In this document: positions 1 through 11,076 of the stretch, piece after piece | Layout of the letters: every line of letters begins with the position of its first letter | How positions within the stretch are numbered: the stretch's first letter is position 1 | Source: Fibrobacter sp. | GTDB taxonomy: Bacteria > Fibrobacterota > Fibrobacteria > Fibrobacterales > Fibrobacteraceae | Direction of reading: 5' to 3' | DNA: 64,000 nucleotides | NCBI GenBank assembly: GCA_017526585.1 | Contig: JAFXRC010000057.1 | Span: 1 to 64,000 of the forward strand | Notes under the pieces: generated by a model | Seen by the model: only the letters and a program-made list of their open reading frames with translations | Database searches by the model: none | What the model was told of the DNA's origin: nothing | Program-made: the position numbers and the translations under genes

Positions 1-1
1 G

Positions 2-3000
2 AACGAACAGCCTGATTTGGATTGCCTTGAAGACGATGACAACTGCAATGGCCCTTACGACATCAAGGAAAATTCTCCGACGGGCACGACGATTCACAAG
101 TTTGCCGTGAACGATGTGGATGCCGCTGACGTGCTTACGCTCGCCATCGAAGACACGAACAGTCGTGGTGCAGAGACGCTCTTTGATATCAAGTTCAATG
201 GTGATTCGACACAGATGGAAATTTTCGTGAAGGACAGCGCCAAGCTCGATTACGAAAAACTTGATCCGTCCTACGTGGTGCGCCTGATCGTTACGGATGC
301 AGGCGGTCTCGCCGATACGCTCGTCCGCGTCATCAATGTCATCGACGTGAACGAAGCTCCGGAAATTGCCGATGCGAACTTCAATGTGGATGAAAATTCC
401 GGTGTGGGTTCCGAAGTGGGCGTCATGACCGTGACCGATCCCGACAAGGATCCGAAGTTCCGCCAGCTGGTGTACAATGTTGTCGACCAGGATGTTCCCT
501 TCCGCATGGATTCCAATGTCGTGAAGGTGAATGGCCCGATCAACTTTGAAGAAACGACGACCTACACCTTCAAGGTGGCCGTGAAGGACAAGAACGACCC
601 GAAGTTGACCGATACGGCAACCGTTACCGTGACCATTGACAATGTGAATGAAAAGCCGGATATCAAGTGCGTCGAAGGAGACAACGACTGCAACGGTCCG
701 TTCCGCATCGCTGAAAATTCGAAGACCGGAACGCCGATTCATGCATTTGCGATTACCGATGTGGATGCCGCCGACCAGGGCAAGCTTACTGTGACCCTTA
801 CCGACAAGAACGGCAAGAATGCTGCTGAACTGTTCGATGTCACGCTGAATGCCGCGAAGACTGAAGTGAACGTTGTGGTGAAGGATAGCGCGAAGCTCGA
901 CTATGAAAAGGTCGACTCCATCTACACGGTGGTTCTCACGGTGATGGATTTGGACAGCCTGACCGATACGCTTGTCCGCGTCATCAAGGTCATCGACGTG
1001 AACGAAAAGCCGACGGTGAAGGATATCGAGAAGGATGTCGATGAGAACCTGAAGAACGGAACGGTCGTTGCCGAAGTGGAAGCTAAGGACCCCGACACGA
1101 TTCATAAGACTGAATTTGCTCAGTTGACGTATGCCATTACGACCCCGGACATGCCGTTCGACATGAACGGCAACAAGGTGGTTGTGACGGATTCGTCCAA
1201 GCTGGACTTCGAAACCAATCCGAAGTTTGAATTCTATGTCAAGGTGACCAACTGCGAGTACGACTCGAAGGGTAAGCTTGTCGCTGGTGCCGCCTGCCTT
1301 GAAGATTCCGCGAAGGTGATCATCAATCTGAACGATGTCAACGAACGCCCGAAGATTATCATCGATGATCCGGACGATGACGATGATGACGATGATTCTG
1401 ATTCCCTGTGCGTAGCCCATTGCGACACGACGAACCGTGGAAGTGGCGATCATGGCAAGGATATCTTGACCGTGGGTGTGAATGAAAACTCCCCGAAGGG
1501 CAAGGTCGTGTTCGAGTATGTCGTGTATGACGAAGATGCTGGCGATATGGAATCGCTCAAGCCCTCTATCGAACAGTTCAGCTCCAATGTTTCTGGTAAG
1601 AAGGCTGAAGATCTCTTCGAAATCACCAAGAAGAAGGTGGGCAAGAACAGCCAGGGTAAGGACAAGTGGAAGATTATCGTGTCCGTCAAGGATAGCCTCA
1701 ACTACGAAACGCTCCGTAACGCAAAGTCCAATAACGATCCGAATCCGCAGTTCACTGTGCGAGTCATCGTATCGGATCAGTCGGGCAACGGGGTGGAATT
1801 GAAGGATACAATCCTCCGCGTGATCGAAGTCCACGATGTGAACGAGTCTCCGCTCTTCGACGTGTGGCCGTGTGAAATTGCCGAAAACAACGATATTGGC
1901 GATTCCATTGGCAAAATCGAGCACCCGAGCGACATTGACTCCATGGCAAGGCCGGAACATGTCGACTTCTATGACAACCAGTTCAAGCTGGTGGGTGGCG
2001 ATACCGCCCTGTTCGACCTGGAATATGGTGGACCGCTCAATATCAAGCTGGTGGCTAAGGTCAAGTTCGACTGCGAGTCTGAACCGTACAAGGATCGTTG
2101 CGGCGTCAAGGACGCTTTCAGCGTAGTCCTGGATTACTATGACAAGCAGGATACGTCTATCAAGATGACAAAGACGGTGCCGATTACGCTTATCGATGTG
2201 AACGAGCTGCCGGAAATCAAGACGGAAGTCATCGAAGTCGTCGAAAATGCGAAGAAGGGAACTGTCGTTGATACGATCAAGGCCGAAGACGTGGATGTCT
2301 ACGACACCGTGCTGACCTACTCGCTCGCTGAAGACAACAGTAAGTGCTTCGACATTGGCAAGAACAGTGGCATTGTCACGGTGAAGACGGACAAGTGCCC
2401 CTCTCTTGACTATGAAAAGAATACGGAACTTCCGATCAAGGTGAAGGTCACCGACACCAAGGGCGGCTCTGTATCGAAGGTTATCCGTGTGAAGATCAAG
2501 GATGTCAACGAAGCCCCGAATCTTGACAACAAGACCATCACGGTCAAGGAAGATACTCCGGTCGGCACTGTTGTCGACAAGGTGGTTGCCACCGATCCGG
2601 ACAAGGCTCCGGAATACAGTGATCTGACCTACAAGGTTATCGGCGGCGATACGACGATGTTCTCGATTGATCCGAAGACCGGTGAGGTGACCTTGAAGGA
2701 TACGCTCGACTATGAACTCAAGGCTCATAGCTACAAGCTGATCGTTCAGGTCGATGACCATGAATACCCCGATATTGCAACGCTCACAATCAATATCAAG
2801 AACGTGGAAGAATGGAGCGACGTGGTCATTACCAAGTACGACAACATCGATTCTACCTGGAATTACCCCGATACGATCTACACGAATCAGCCCGAAGGCA
2901 CGATCACCTGGAAGCAGGATGGCGAAATCATGTCGGTGGACACCACGCTCAAGAAGGGTAAGAACGTCATTGTGATTACCTACAAGGATCCGACCAAGGA

Positions 3001-4873
3001 TTATCCGGGTAAGGATACGATTGTCGTGATGTTCAACGACGATACTCCGGTGGTGACCGTGTCTGCTAAGGCTGTCGATGTCAAGGCGGAAAACGTCTAC
3101 ACGATTGTGGAACGCACCGACCTCGCGACCGAAGACACCAACATCTATGTCAACAAGCTGAAGGATTCGATCTATGTGACGGTTAAGGACAAGGCAAGCA
3201 AGCGCGATACGGCCTTTGCGGTCGAAATCAGCCTTGAACCTGTGACCATTCCGCAGGCGACCCTGAGCAAGGTCTCCGACATTTCGAAGAAGACCCGTCC
3301 GGTTGACGACATCAAGTTGAGCAACGAGGCAACTCGCATTTCGCTGAACGGCGACGAAATCAAGTTGACCTACAGCGAAGTCTATGGCAAGGATACGGTA
3401 ACGGTTTCCTATGTGACGGACAAGAAGGGTGAACCGGTCAAGGTGCCTGTGGTGAATGCCAAGGGCAAGATCGATTCCCTGGAAATCATCACGATTTCCT
3501 ACAAGACCGTCATCAATGGTGAAGAAGTGACGATTTCTTACCAGGCTGAAGCCAATACGGGTGAAGTCCTCGCCAAGGGTCCGTCGGGTGAACTGATGGT
3601 GCAGGGCGCCTCGAAGAAGAGCTCTTCGAAGGACGGCAAGGAATCCTCTTCGTCCAGCTCGGATGTCGTGGGCAAGATGGCTTCCGAAGGCATCTTTACG
3701 GTTGTGTCCGAAAAGGCTGACACCTTGGGTAATTCGACGGTCGTGTCTTACGCAATCGACGAAAAGGGTGTCATGGTGAAGAACGAGGAAGGCGACATTG
3801 GCTATGCGGTTACCTACACCTATGTGAACATGTATGGCAATGCGGCTTCTCAGTCGGTGTTCATCGTGCTCGACCAGGTTGGTCCGAAAGTCGAAATTAT
3901 TACGCCTGCAAACGGCAGCGTGGTTCGTTCTAACTACGTGACCGTGGAATGGATGGTCAATGGCATCAAGCAGGATACTCTGACGCTCCAGGGCCTTGAA
4001 AAGGGTGCTAATGTGATTGTCCGCTTCTTCCGCGACAAGGCTGGTAACGAAGCGTCTGACACTGTGTTCGTCGTGATGAAGGATAGCAAGGATGTCGATC
4101 TCGCGGTCGAAGAACCTGTGACCGAGATTACCAAGGAAAAGGTGGAAGAATACTATGCGATCAATCCGCCTGAAGAAGGCCAGACCTTCGCGGTTAGCGT
4201 TCGTAACCCCACCACGGGCGAAGAAAAGGAAACCTTGATTGGCGGCAAGTTCGAAACGAAGGACGGCAGCGGCAAGGAACCTTATCCGGGTGTGAAGGGC
4301 TCCAAGCACTTGGGTCCGACGCTCACGATGGATGTGAAGCTCCCCGTGATCAATGCCGTGGGTGGCCTTGCAACGATGGATGACCTGGTCAGCTCCGATG
4401 GCATGATCCCGCTGGAAGGTGTTGACGCAGAGAATGCAACCAAGGTTACTGTGGAGCAGTACGTGGAAGACTACTGCGAAGACGGCTTCAAGCTCAACGG
4501 AGACCTCTCGCAGGTGAACATGTACAGGTCCAAGATGCATGTGCAGATTTGGATTTACACGTCTCTTGGCAACTTTGTGGACTACTATGCCTTTACTCAG
4601 GATTTGAACGATCCGAGCTACACGAACGAAGCCGGTCTCCTCGAGATGTATTTCGAAATGAAACCGGATAAGGATGGCTTTGTGAAGGCTGACAACGGTA
4701 AGCTCTATGCAACCGGTTCTTACCTCTACAAGGTGGAAGCGTCTATCCGTTCGGAACTCCGTTGTACGCTCCCGCCGGTGGCTGATCCCACGGGTAAGAA
4801 GTTGGGCGACAAGGTCAAGTCTGGCGACGAACTCTTGAAGTCCTTCGGCTACAAGAGACCGCCTAACAAGTAA
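2..4873 (+). CDS. Large cadherin-repeat surface adhesin (5' end outside window)
   Basis: The reading frame is open from the first base, so the N-terminus lies outside the window; about 1620 residues are visible. The first ~930 residues carry a run of cadherin-type repeats of about 100 residues, each ending in a linker such as VIDVNEAPE, IDNVNEKPD, VIDVNEKPT, LNDVNERPK, VHDVNESPL, LIDVNELPE or IKDVNEAP, the DxNE calcium-binding signature. An aspartate tract lies near residue 460 and a serine-rich stretch near residue 1210. The C-terminus contains a FlgD/Ig-like segment (VQIWIYTSLGNFVDYY). These features fit a calcium-dependent extracellular adhesin, perhaps for attachment to plant fibre; that role is inference. 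I see no obvious C-terminal sorting tail. A hairpin terminator follows. Confidence 0.85.
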   Translation, partial: NEQPDLDCLEDDDNCNGPYDIKENSPTGTTIHKFAVNDVDAADVLTLAIEDTNSRGAETLFDIKFNGDSTQMEIFVKDSAKLDYEKLDPSYVVRLIVTDAGGLADTLVRVINVIDVNEAPEIADANFNVDENSGVGSEVGVMTVTDPDKDPKFRQLVYNVVDQDVPFRMDSNVVKVNGPINFEETTTYTFKVAVKDKNDPKLTDTATVTVTIDNVNEKPDIKCVEGDNDCNGPFRIAENSKTGTPIHAFAITDVDAADQGKLTVTLTDKNGKNAAELFDVTLNAAKTEVNVVVKDSAKLDYEKVDSIYTVVLTVMDLDSLTDTLVRVIKVIDVNEKPTVKDIEKDVDENLKNGTVVAEVEAKDPDTIHKTEFAQLTYAITTPDMPFDMNGNKVVVTDSSKLDFETNPKFEFYVKVTNCEYDSKGKLVAGAACLEDSAKVIINLNDVNERPKIIIDDPDDDDDDDDSDSLCVAHCDTTNRGSGDHGKDILTVGVNENSPKGKVVFEYVVYDEDAGDMESLKPSIEQFSSNVSGKKAEDLFEITKKKVGKNSQGKDKWKIIVSVKDSLNYETLRNAKSNNDPNPQFTVRVIVSDQSGNGVELKDTILRVIEVHDVNESPLFDVWPCEIAENNDIGDSIGKIEHPSDIDSMARPEHVDFYDNQFKLVGGDTALFDLEYGGPLNIKLVAKVKFDCESEPYKDRCGVKDAFSVVLDYYDKQDTSIKMTKTVPITLIDVNELPEIKTEVIEVVENAKKGTVVDTIKAEDVDVYDTVLTYSLAEDNSKCFDIGKNSGIVTVKTDKCPSLDYEKNTELPIKVKVTDTKGGSVSKVIRVKIKDVNEAPNLDNKTITVKEDTPVGTVVDKVVATDPDKAPEYSDLTYKVIGGDTTMFSIDPKTGEVTLKDTLDYELKAHSYKLIVQVDDHEYPDIATLTINIKNVEEWSDVVITKYDNIDSTWNYPDTIYTNQPEGTITWKQDGEIMSVDTTLKKGKNVIVITYKDPTKDYPGKDTIVVMFNDDTPVVTVSAKAVDVKAENVYTIVERTDLATEDTNIYVNKLKDSIYVTVKDKASKRDTAFAVEISLEPVTIPQATLSKVSDISKKTRPVDDIKLSNEATRISLNGDEIKLTYSEVYGKDTVTVSYVTDKKGEPVKVPVVNAKGKIDSLEIITISYKTVINGEEVTISYQAEANTGEVLAKGPSGELMVQGASKKSSSKDGKESSSSSSDVVGKMASEGIFTVVSEKADTLGNSTVVSYAIDEKGVMVKNEEGDIGYAVTYTYVNMYGNAASQSVFIVLDQVGPKVEIITPANGSVVRSNYVTVEWMVNGIKQDTLTLQGLEKGANVIVRFFRDKAGNEASDTVFVVMKDSKDVDLAVEEPVTEITKEKVEEYYAINPPEEGQTFAVSVRNPTTGEEKETLIGGKFETKDGSGKEPYPGVKGSKHLGPTLTMDVKLPVINAVGGLATMDDLVSSDGMIPLEGVDAENATKVTVEQYVEDYCEDGFKLNGDLSQVNMYRSKMHVQIWIYTSLGNFVDYYAFTQDLNDPSYTNEAGLLEMYFEMKPDKDGFVKADNGKLYATGSYLYKVEASIRSELRCTLPPVADPTGKKLGDKVKSGDELLKSFGYKRPPNK

Positions 4874-4895
4874 CGCTCACTGAATTTGACGAAGT

Positions 4896-4917
4896 CCCGG
4901 CAAAGCCGGGGCTTTTT
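4896..4917 (+). terminator. Rho-independent terminator after the cadherin gene
   Basis: CCCGGC, a 3-base loop and GCCGGG form a perfect GC-rich 6-bp stem, followed by GCTTTTTC. It lies 22 bases after the stop codon. Confidence 0.85.
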
Positions 4918-4965
4918 CTATAATTTGGGTTGGATGCTTTAAATTACTTTGAAAAGGAGCTTTGC

Positions 4966-5295
4966 ATGGGTATAGAAGAACGTAGTACCTTGGTCTATTC
5001 GACGGCTCTGGGTGGCCGCGTCAAGGAAGAAAAGCCTAAGGCGACCCCGCCCAAGGGCGATGGAGTTGTGCGTATCCAGCTAAAAAGGCTCGGCGGTGGA
5101 AAAATGGCGAGCGTTGTTACGGGAGTCCCCCTTGAAGAAGACGAACTGAAGCAGCTTGGGCGCGAATTGAAGCAAAAATGCGGAGTTGGAGGCTCTGTCA
5201 AGGATTTTAACATCGAAATCCAGGGGGACAAGCGAAATGTCCTGAAAACCGAGCTGGAAAAACGGGGCTACACGGTAAAGCTAGCTGGCGGTTAA
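4966..5295 (+). CDS. SUI1/YciH-family translation initiation factor-like protein
   Basis: A 109-residue protein resembling bacterial YciH and the eIF1/SUI1 domain: a disordered basic/proline N-terminus (about 1-40), then the compact SUI1 fold with VRIQLKRLGGGKMASVVTGV, a middle helix, KCGVGGSVKDFNIEIQGD and a C-terminal strand. Bacterial members are thought to act at the ribosome in start-site fidelity, but their role is poorly defined. An upstream in-frame TTG at 4930 would lengthen it; I chose ATG 4966 because AAGGAG ends 6 bases before it. It stands alone between a terminator and the FecR gene. Confidence 0.85.
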   Translation: MGIEERSTLVYSTALGGRVKEEKPKATPPKGDGVVRIQLKRLGGGKMASVVTGVPLEEDELKQLGRELKQKCGVGGSVKDFNIEIQGDKRNVLKTELEKRGYTVKLAGG

Positions 5296-5396
5296 TACCG
5301 AGTTTCTTGGTTGATTCATATCACCAGGCAAAAAAAAATGAACCGCTTTTCGTAAAAAAAGTCTATTTTCTAGATAGATAGAGAAGAGGGCTTCAT

Positions 5397-7022
5397 ATGG
5401 TTAGGTTTGCTGATTATCGCAGAAAATTTTTATATGCGATGTTAATCGTTGCCGTTTCGCCGGCAATGTTGTTTGCGGCACCAGCTGTAGGCAAGGTGCG
5501 CATGACCTTGGGTGATGTGACCCGCTGGAAGTCGAAGCTGGACAGCTGGCAGGAACTCAAGCCGGGCGCCAAGCTCTACCAATCTGATAAAGTCCGTACC
5601 GGGGTGGAGTCCGAAGTGGTTTTCGGATTTCCCGATGGCAGCTCCATCTCTATTGCCGAGAAGACCGAAGTGGAACTCGTGCAACTGTTTGAACCCAACG
5701 ATGAGGGCGGTTTTGAAACCCATATTGACATTCATAAGGGGTTCTTGAATTTTGCCGTGCATAAGCTGAAGGACAAGAAGTCGAAGTTCTCCTTCAAGAC
5801 GGGAACGGCAACGGCATCGATTCGCGGAACCGAAGGCTATATTGGCGGTGAAGGTGTTTTCTTTGCAGGTTTGAAGACCGGTAAGCTTGAAATTACGCCT
5901 ATTGGTTCTGACAAGTCGGTCTCGATTATTGCGGGGGAAACGACTTTCGGAACGGATTCGCTGGTGGTGGTGAAGCTTGCGTCTTCGGGTGACGCCCGCT
6001 TTGCAAGAAAGCTTGAGAAAATTTTATCAGACAAATCCAAGTCGGTGAAAGCACTGCAGGAAGAAATCCAGAAGGCAGATACCGTTTTCCAGGAACAGCT
6101 GAAGGAAGAAGAGAAAAAGTCTGCGGCGAGTCTGCCTGAAAATGGCTTTATCGTGAAGACTGAGTCTCCGGTTGAAATCTGCGAAAACGGGTTTACCGTG
6201 GAAGGTTCGTATCGCACGTCTGATGAGTTGGCAACCTTGGTTGTCAAGGTTGGCGGATATACTTCGAACAACCTAATTCGTTCTTCCGATGGAAAAGCGC
6301 ATTCCTTTGCTGAGAAGGTTGTTGTGAACGACGAGACTGGGCTTTGGACTGCAGACAAGGCTATCCTTGAATTCAAGGGAGCGTCTGCGACCAGCTCCAA
6401 GACGATTGACCTGCAGGTGAACAAGGCGTGCACCGAAGTCAATACGAAGGCGCCGACCATAGCGATTGCGACTTACGATTCCCTTCGCTGTATCGCCAAT
6501 GTGTCCATCGGTGAAATGCAGAACGATGCGGGAATTTTTGTCGCCATGTCGGATGGAAGCCAGGTCCTTGAAGAAACGGTGACCAAGAATGCTCAGAAGA
6601 GGGTGAAACTGCAGAAGGGTCGTCATGAATATACGATTCGCATTGAGGACCAGGCGGGGAACCAGGCGGAGATTTCTAAGGTGATGGGTTGCTACCCGAA
6701 CAAGCATTTCCCGATAGAAGTCTTTGGACCTGCGAAGGAAGTGCTTAAGGTGCCGCCTCCGCCGAAAGATGTTCCTGATCGGATTGTGCAAACCCTCCAG
6801 TTTAGAATCCGAATTCCAGAAAATAATCCTGAATACCTGTACAAGGTAACTGTTCGACAAAACGGAAAAGTTATATTACAGGAATCTCTAGCGCAGATAC
6901 GCAGTCTGGATTACCAGATCCCGGTAATGCTTTTGCGTGGCGTGAGAAACCATATCGATATAGAAGTGGTTCACAAGAGTGGCTACGTATCGAAGGGTAA
7001 GAAGGATTACGAGGTCCGTTGA
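5397..7022 (+). CDS. FecR-domain periplasmic/surface protein
   Basis: 541 residues. A signal peptide (hydrophobic core LYAMLIVAVSPAMLFA) is followed by a FecR domain at about residues 28-200: threshold motif VGKVRMTLGDVTRW, FPDGSSISIAEKTEVEL, the FSFKTGTATASIRGTEGYI block and a closing LITA-like strand. A lysine/glutamate-rich, coiled-coil-like stretch follows (about 205-245), then beta-rich Ig-like segments to the end. GAGGG 6 bases before ATG 5397 supports the start. The stop codon overlaps the next start by one base (TGATG), so the two are translationally coupled. With no sigma/anti-sigma gene next to it, it is more likely an envelope ligand- or scaffold-binding protein than a FecR signal transducer. 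Confidence 0.75.
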   Translation: MVRFADYRRKFLYAMLIVAVSPAMLFAAPAVGKVRMTLGDVTRWKSKLDSWQELKPGAKLYQSDKVRTGVESEVVFGFPDGSSISIAEKTEVELVQLFEPNDEGGFETHIDIHKGFLNFAVHKLKDKKSKFSFKTGTATASIRGTEGYIGGEGVFFAGLKTGKLEITPIGSDKSVSIIAGETTFGTDSLVVVKLASSGDARFARKLEKILSDKSKSVKALQEEIQKADTVFQEQLKEEEKKSAASLPENGFIVKTESPVEICENGFTVEGSYRTSDELATLVVKVGGYTSNNLIRSSDGKAHSFAEKVVVNDETGLWTADKAILEFKGASATSSKTIDLQVNKACTEVNTKAPTIAIATYDSLRCIANVSIGEMQNDAGIFVAMSDGSQVLEETVTKNAQKRVKLQKGRHEYTIRIEDQAGNQAEISKVMGCYPNKHFPIEVFGPAKEVLKVPPPPKDVPDRIVQTLQFRIRIPENNPEYLYKVTVRQNGKVILQESLAQIRSLDYQIPVMLLRGVRNHIDIEVVHKSGYVSKGKKDYEVR

Positions 7023-10000
7023 TGTTTAATAGGGTTGGTTGGGTACTTTCCTTATTTGTTTTGGCAGCACTCCATGTGAGTGCTTTTGCCGTTGATAGGG
7101 AATTCCCCAAAGAGAGTGTTATTGGCGGACCGGTGGCGGGTTTCTTGAAGAAGGACCATTCTCCGTACCGTGTCAAGGAAACGCTTGTGGTTCCCGATGG
7201 AAAGGCGTTGATTGTCGAGGCGGGAACTGAGTTCTATTTTGACGAGGGGGCGGGCGTCGATGTCCGTGGCGGTTCGCTTGCCGTTATGGGCGAAGCGAAC
7301 AATCCTGTTGTCATGGCGCCTTTGGAAAAAGGAAAATACTGGAACGGTATTTCTGTAACGGGGCTTAAACGAGCTGAATTCCAAGGAGTCCATATCGAGG
7401 ATGCTGTTTTTGGCTTTGCCGTAGAAAGCGGAGCCCTTGAGATTCGCGATGCGATTATCTCCAACGCGAAGCGGGCGGGTGTCTATGTGCGGAATGCCTC
7501 GTTTGCTATGCAGTGGACCCAGATACATGATTGTAGGTCTATTGGCGTATGGGCGACTCATAGCGCGTCGGTCGACATCGATGCGTCGTCTCTATCGGGA
7601 AACCGTATTGCCTTGGTGGCGGGTGAAGGTTCCGACATTAATTTGCAGAGGTCTCATCTGGATGTAAATGAAGTCGCTATCCTCGATTTTGGCGACAACA
7701 AGCTGAAACAGCGCAATTCCGTAATCGAAGGGAACATTGTTGGCTTTGTTTCGAAGGATATTCCCTCGGATGACATCAAGCTTGCGATGAATAAAAACCA
7801 GAAGGATTTGTCCATCGATATAAACGATAATATCGATTTCCTGGGGGATGAACCGACAAATCCTTATGCCGACGGCAGAAAGTTTATGGGAAATCAGAAA
7901 GATGCTTCGCAGGATTCGGTTTGGTCTGTTTCGGGAAATGTCGGTGTCGAAGTGGGTTATCATAAGGTTTTGACGAAGCATCACCATGACGATGAGCCCT
8001 ATGTGTCGCAAGAAGATACGGTGTATCGTGGGGAACGCTATATCAATTATTTCCAGGTGCCGGGTTTCTTTACGAACTGGAATGCGAATATCTTGATGAA
8101 GTCTCCGTCGGGTGCCACATACGAATTGATTGCTGACATTGCGAGCGATTCGTGGGATCACTTTAAGGTCTATCAGTTCCAGGCGAGTTATACCGATGCC
8201 ATGCAGAGGCTTGTTTTAGGTGACTTCTACAACAATGCGGGCGAACTTTATATGGCGGGCTTTAATGCCTTTGGCGCTTCCTATGACATTAGCCTGTTCA
8301 AGAATTCCGCCCAGGATCCTTTGTTTGTCGGTTCTGTCTTTGTTGGTGAAGAATACGCCCCAAAGAAGGAAGGACGCCGTAATTACGATGTCTACAAGGA
8401 CTATGTGGATGACGGCGAAGCCCTTGCACAGCGGATGATTGCGGGTGGCAAGGTCCGCTGGAACATGCATCGTCGCTTTAACGGAACTTTAGGATTCATT
8501 ACCAGCAAGGATTACCTGGAAGATCCGATTTTTAGGGACGGAATGTCGTCGAAGACCAATACGGCAAATCCGTTGATGTCGTCGAAGAATATCTTTGCCG
8601 ATGGAAACTGGCTGTTCTTCCCGGGGGATATCAAGCTGAACGGACAGGTGGCTGTTGGCGGCGCTGATACGGTGAATGTCGCGAAAATTCGTGCGGTGAA
8701 CCAGGTGTTTTCGGATGCCGGACTGGATCCGTCGAATTTTGCGTTGCTGAACGAGTTGATGTCGAATCCTAACCGGGTGAATTCCTTGAGTGTTGAAAAA
8801 CTGGAATCGATATTCGGCGAAAATTCGATGAAGACTCCGTCGGAAATGCGTGCCGAATTGAAGAAACTTTTGGCGAAGGCGTCGGCAATCGCGAAGGATA
8901 CCAAGGTGGACGAGATGCGTCCTTCGCATGTGGATTTCTGGGGGCATGAGCATTGGGCGGTGTCTGGGGCATACCAGTGGTCCAATGCGAATACCTTTAT
9001 CGAAGGATACTTCCGCTATGTGGGTCGCGAGTATTACAGTGCGGGATCGCCGGATCTATTGCAGAATACGCGCATGATTGGCGGAAACTTGAAACAGAAA
9101 ATTTATGAATTCTGGAATCTCGGCTTTGGCTATACGATGAATGTCGAAAATGCGGCGGGCGAAGGCGATGCTTACAATATCTTCGGCATGGGTGAAGGAA
9201 CCCAGTGGGGTATGTTCTCGGGTGCAGAAAGCGATTGGCTGAAGGAGCATGAACAGGACCAAAACAGGACTCTATACATTCATGACGCCTACCTGAATAA
9301 TATGTTCAAGCTGAACGAGAAGGTGGGGCTTTCGTTCAAGTATGCGTTCAACTACAGGACGCGTAGCACTCCGCAGCGCCTTTACGCCAACTATTCCATC
9401 AGTTCTGGTGTCTATAAGGATCCCTGGTTTAAGGCTTCTGGCGGACGTCCGAGCCTAACAGTGATTGATGGGAGCGATACGGTTGAAATCGATTCCAGCC
9501 GCTGGATGCAGTATTATGAACTCGCGGACGAAGATTTCCTTGCCACGCAGTTTGAAGAAAAGCTGATGAAACATACCCTCGAATTGGGACTCTCTTTCAA
9601 GCTGCTCAAGAATGTGCTGAATGTGGGTGGCGTTATCGTGACGATGTCGGACATGTCGGAGTTTAAACAAGATGAGCTGATTGCGCCGTTTAGTTTTACG
9701 AACGAGACTTATGGAATCCTTGGTTACTATTTCCATGGCAGTGACTATTTTGAACAACGCTATCCGATATCCTTGACAACGTCCCTTGACGGAGCCCGCA
9801 ATATGTTTGCCGTGACGCCGCGCTATAAAATCTATAACCGTAACGAGATGCGCGAATTCGAATGGAGCGTGATGGACAACCTGGATGTCGAACTGTCTAA
9901 GGATTTGCTGGAACTTTCGTTGTCGGGTAGCTTGCGTCAAAACTTCCTGAGTTTTGAAATAGAAGAGGAAAAGTACGACGAGATGGAACTGGATATAGAA

Positions 10001-10144
10001 GCGTCTTCGAGATTACGCATACACCATACGCCTTCGCTCTATTCAGACTGGACGGTAGGGGCGCTGTTCAATTACCGCCCTGACAGTCGTGCCGACGAAT
10101 ATAAAGATTTCTATGTTATGGCGGCGTTAAATTACGACTTCTAG
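7022..10144 (+). CDS. Parallel beta-helix protein with C-terminal outer-membrane beta-barrel
   Basis: 1040 residues with a signal peptide ([19 protein letters not shown]). Residues ~25-260 look like a right-handed beta-helix of the NosD/PbH1 type: short repeated strands such as [42 protein letters not shown] and AGVYVRNAS. The remainder is rich in alternating aromatic strands and ends in VMAALNYDF, a terminal Phe as in outer-membrane barrels. ATG 7022 overlaps the FecR stop, so both are probably made together and may form one envelope complex (inference). Function unknown. Fusing a solenoid to a large barrel suggests a surface-exposed binding or transport protein. Confidence 0.65.
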   Translation: MFNRVGWVLSLFVLAALHVSAFAVDREFPKESVIGGPVAGFLKKDHSPYRVKETLVVPDGKALIVEAGTEFYFDEGAGVDVRGGSLAVMGEANNPVVMAPLEKGKYWNGISVTGLKRAEFQGVHIEDAVFGFAVESGALEIRDAIISNAKRAGVYVRNASFAMQWTQIHDCRSIGVWATHSASVDIDASSLSGNRIALVAGEGSDINLQRSHLDVNEVAILDFGDNKLKQRNSVIEGNIVGFVSKDIPSDDIKLAMNKNQKDLSIDINDNIDFLGDEPTNPYADGRKFMGNQKDASQDSVWSVSGNVGVEVGYHKVLTKHHHDDEPYVSQEDTVYRGERYINYFQVPGFFTNWNANILMKSPSGATYELIADIASDSWDHFKVYQFQASYTDAMQRLVLGDFYNNAGELYMAGFNAFGASYDISLFKNSAQDPLFVGSVFVGEEYAPKKEGRRNYDVYKDYVDDGEALAQRMIAGGKVRWNMHRRFNGTLGFITSKDYLEDPIFRDGMSSKTNTANPLMSSKNIFADGNWLFFPGDIKLNGQVAVGGADTVNVAKIRAVNQVFSDAGLDPSNFALLNELMSNPNRVNSLSVEKLESIFGENSMKTPSEMRAELKKLLAKASAIAKDTKVDEMRPSHVDFWGHEHWAVSGAYQWSNANTFIEGYFRYVGREYYSAGSPDLLQNTRMIGGNLKQKIYEFWNLGFGYTMNVENAAGEGDAYNIFGMGEGTQWGMFSGAESDWLKEHEQDQNRTLYIHDAYLNNMFKLNEKVGLSFKYAFNYRTRSTPQRLYANYSISSGVYKDPWFKASGGRPSLTVIDGSDTVEIDSSRWMQYYELADEDFLATQFEEKLMKHTLELGLSFKLLKNVLNVGGVIVTMSDMSEFKQDELIAPFSFTNETYGILGYYFHGSDYFEQRYPISLTTSLDGARNMFAVTPRYKIYNRNEMREFEWSVMDNLDVELSKDLLELSLSGSLRQNFLSFEIEEEKYDEMELDIEASSRLRIHHTPSLYSDWTVGALFNYRPDSRADEYKDFYVMAALNYDF

Positions 10145-10167
10145 TTTTAAGTTCTTTAAATAAGTCT

Positions 10168-10998
10168 ATGTTACATATCGGTTGTCATCTATCTTCTTCA
10201 AACGGGTTCCTTGCCATGGGGGAGACCGCCCTTTCGATTGGGGCGAAAGTGTTCCAGTTCTTTACGCGAAATCCCCGTGGTGGTGCTGCCAAGCCTTTTG
10301 ACAAGGCAGATGCTGCCGCATTGGTTGCCTTGCTCGAAAAGAATCACTTCGGTCCTATTTTGGCGCATGCCCCTTACACGCTTAACGCCTGTGCTGCAGA
10401 CGAGGGGCTTCGTGGCTATGCAGTAGAGGTGATGAAGGACGATATCTTCCGTATGGACCATTTTCCGGGAGCGATGTACAACTTTCATCCGGGAAGCCAT
10501 GTAAAGCAGGGCGTTGAAATTGGAATCGAGAAAATTTCCGATGCGCTGAACCAAATTTTGAAACCGGAACAACGGACGCTGGTGCTGCTAGAGACGATGG
10601 CGGGGAAGGGTTCGGAGGTCGGTCGTACCTTTGAAGAAGTCCGTGCCATTATCGATCGAGTGGAACTTTCGGATAAACTGGGTGTCTGCCTGGATACCTG
10701 CCATGTCTTTGATGGCGGTTACGACATCGTGAACGACTTGGATGGCGTCCTGGAACATTTTGACAAGGTGATTGGATTGAAGCGGCTTTCGGCGATTCAC
10801 TTGAATGATTCCAAAAATCCGATGGGGAGCCATAAGGACCGCCATGAGGTGCTTGGCGGGGGCTTTATCGGTCTTGAGGCGTTGTTGCGCGTCGTGAACC
10901 ACCCTAAGCTTAAAAAGTTGCCATTTTATCTGGAAACGCCTAACGAATTGCCTGGGTACGAAAAAGAAATAGCCCTGGTGCGAAAAAATTCGAAATAA
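10168..10998 (+). CDS. nfo: Endonuclease IV (AP endonuclease)
   Basis: 276 residues, full length for the family. It cleaves abasic sites in base-excision repair using a trinuclear zinc centre. Family motifs in order: [10 protein letters not shown] at the N-terminus, [61 protein letters not shown] and FYLETPNE, which provide the usual His/Asp/Glu zinc ligands. No clear Shine-Dalgarno precedes ATG 10168, but the family N-terminus begins exactly there. Confidence 0.95.
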   Translation: MLHIGCHLSSSNGFLAMGETALSIGAKVFQFFTRNPRGGAAKPFDKADAAALVALLEKNHFGPILAHAPYTLNACAADEGLRGYAVEVMKDDIFRMDHFPGAMYNFHPGSHVKQGVEIGIEKISDALNQILKPEQRTLVLLETMAGKGSEVGRTFEEVRAIIDRVELSDKLGVCLDTCHVFDGGYDIVNDLDGVLEHFDKVIGLKRLSAIHLNDSKNPMGSHKDRHEVLGGGFIGLEALLRVVNHPKLKKLPFYLETPNELPGYEKEIALVRKNSK

Positions 10999-11076
10999 GG
11001 CGCCTGTTTGCGGTGGTAAACAGATAAGTTGCCCCAGAGTATCCGATAGTTTCTTCGAAAAAGCTATTCTTTCAAT

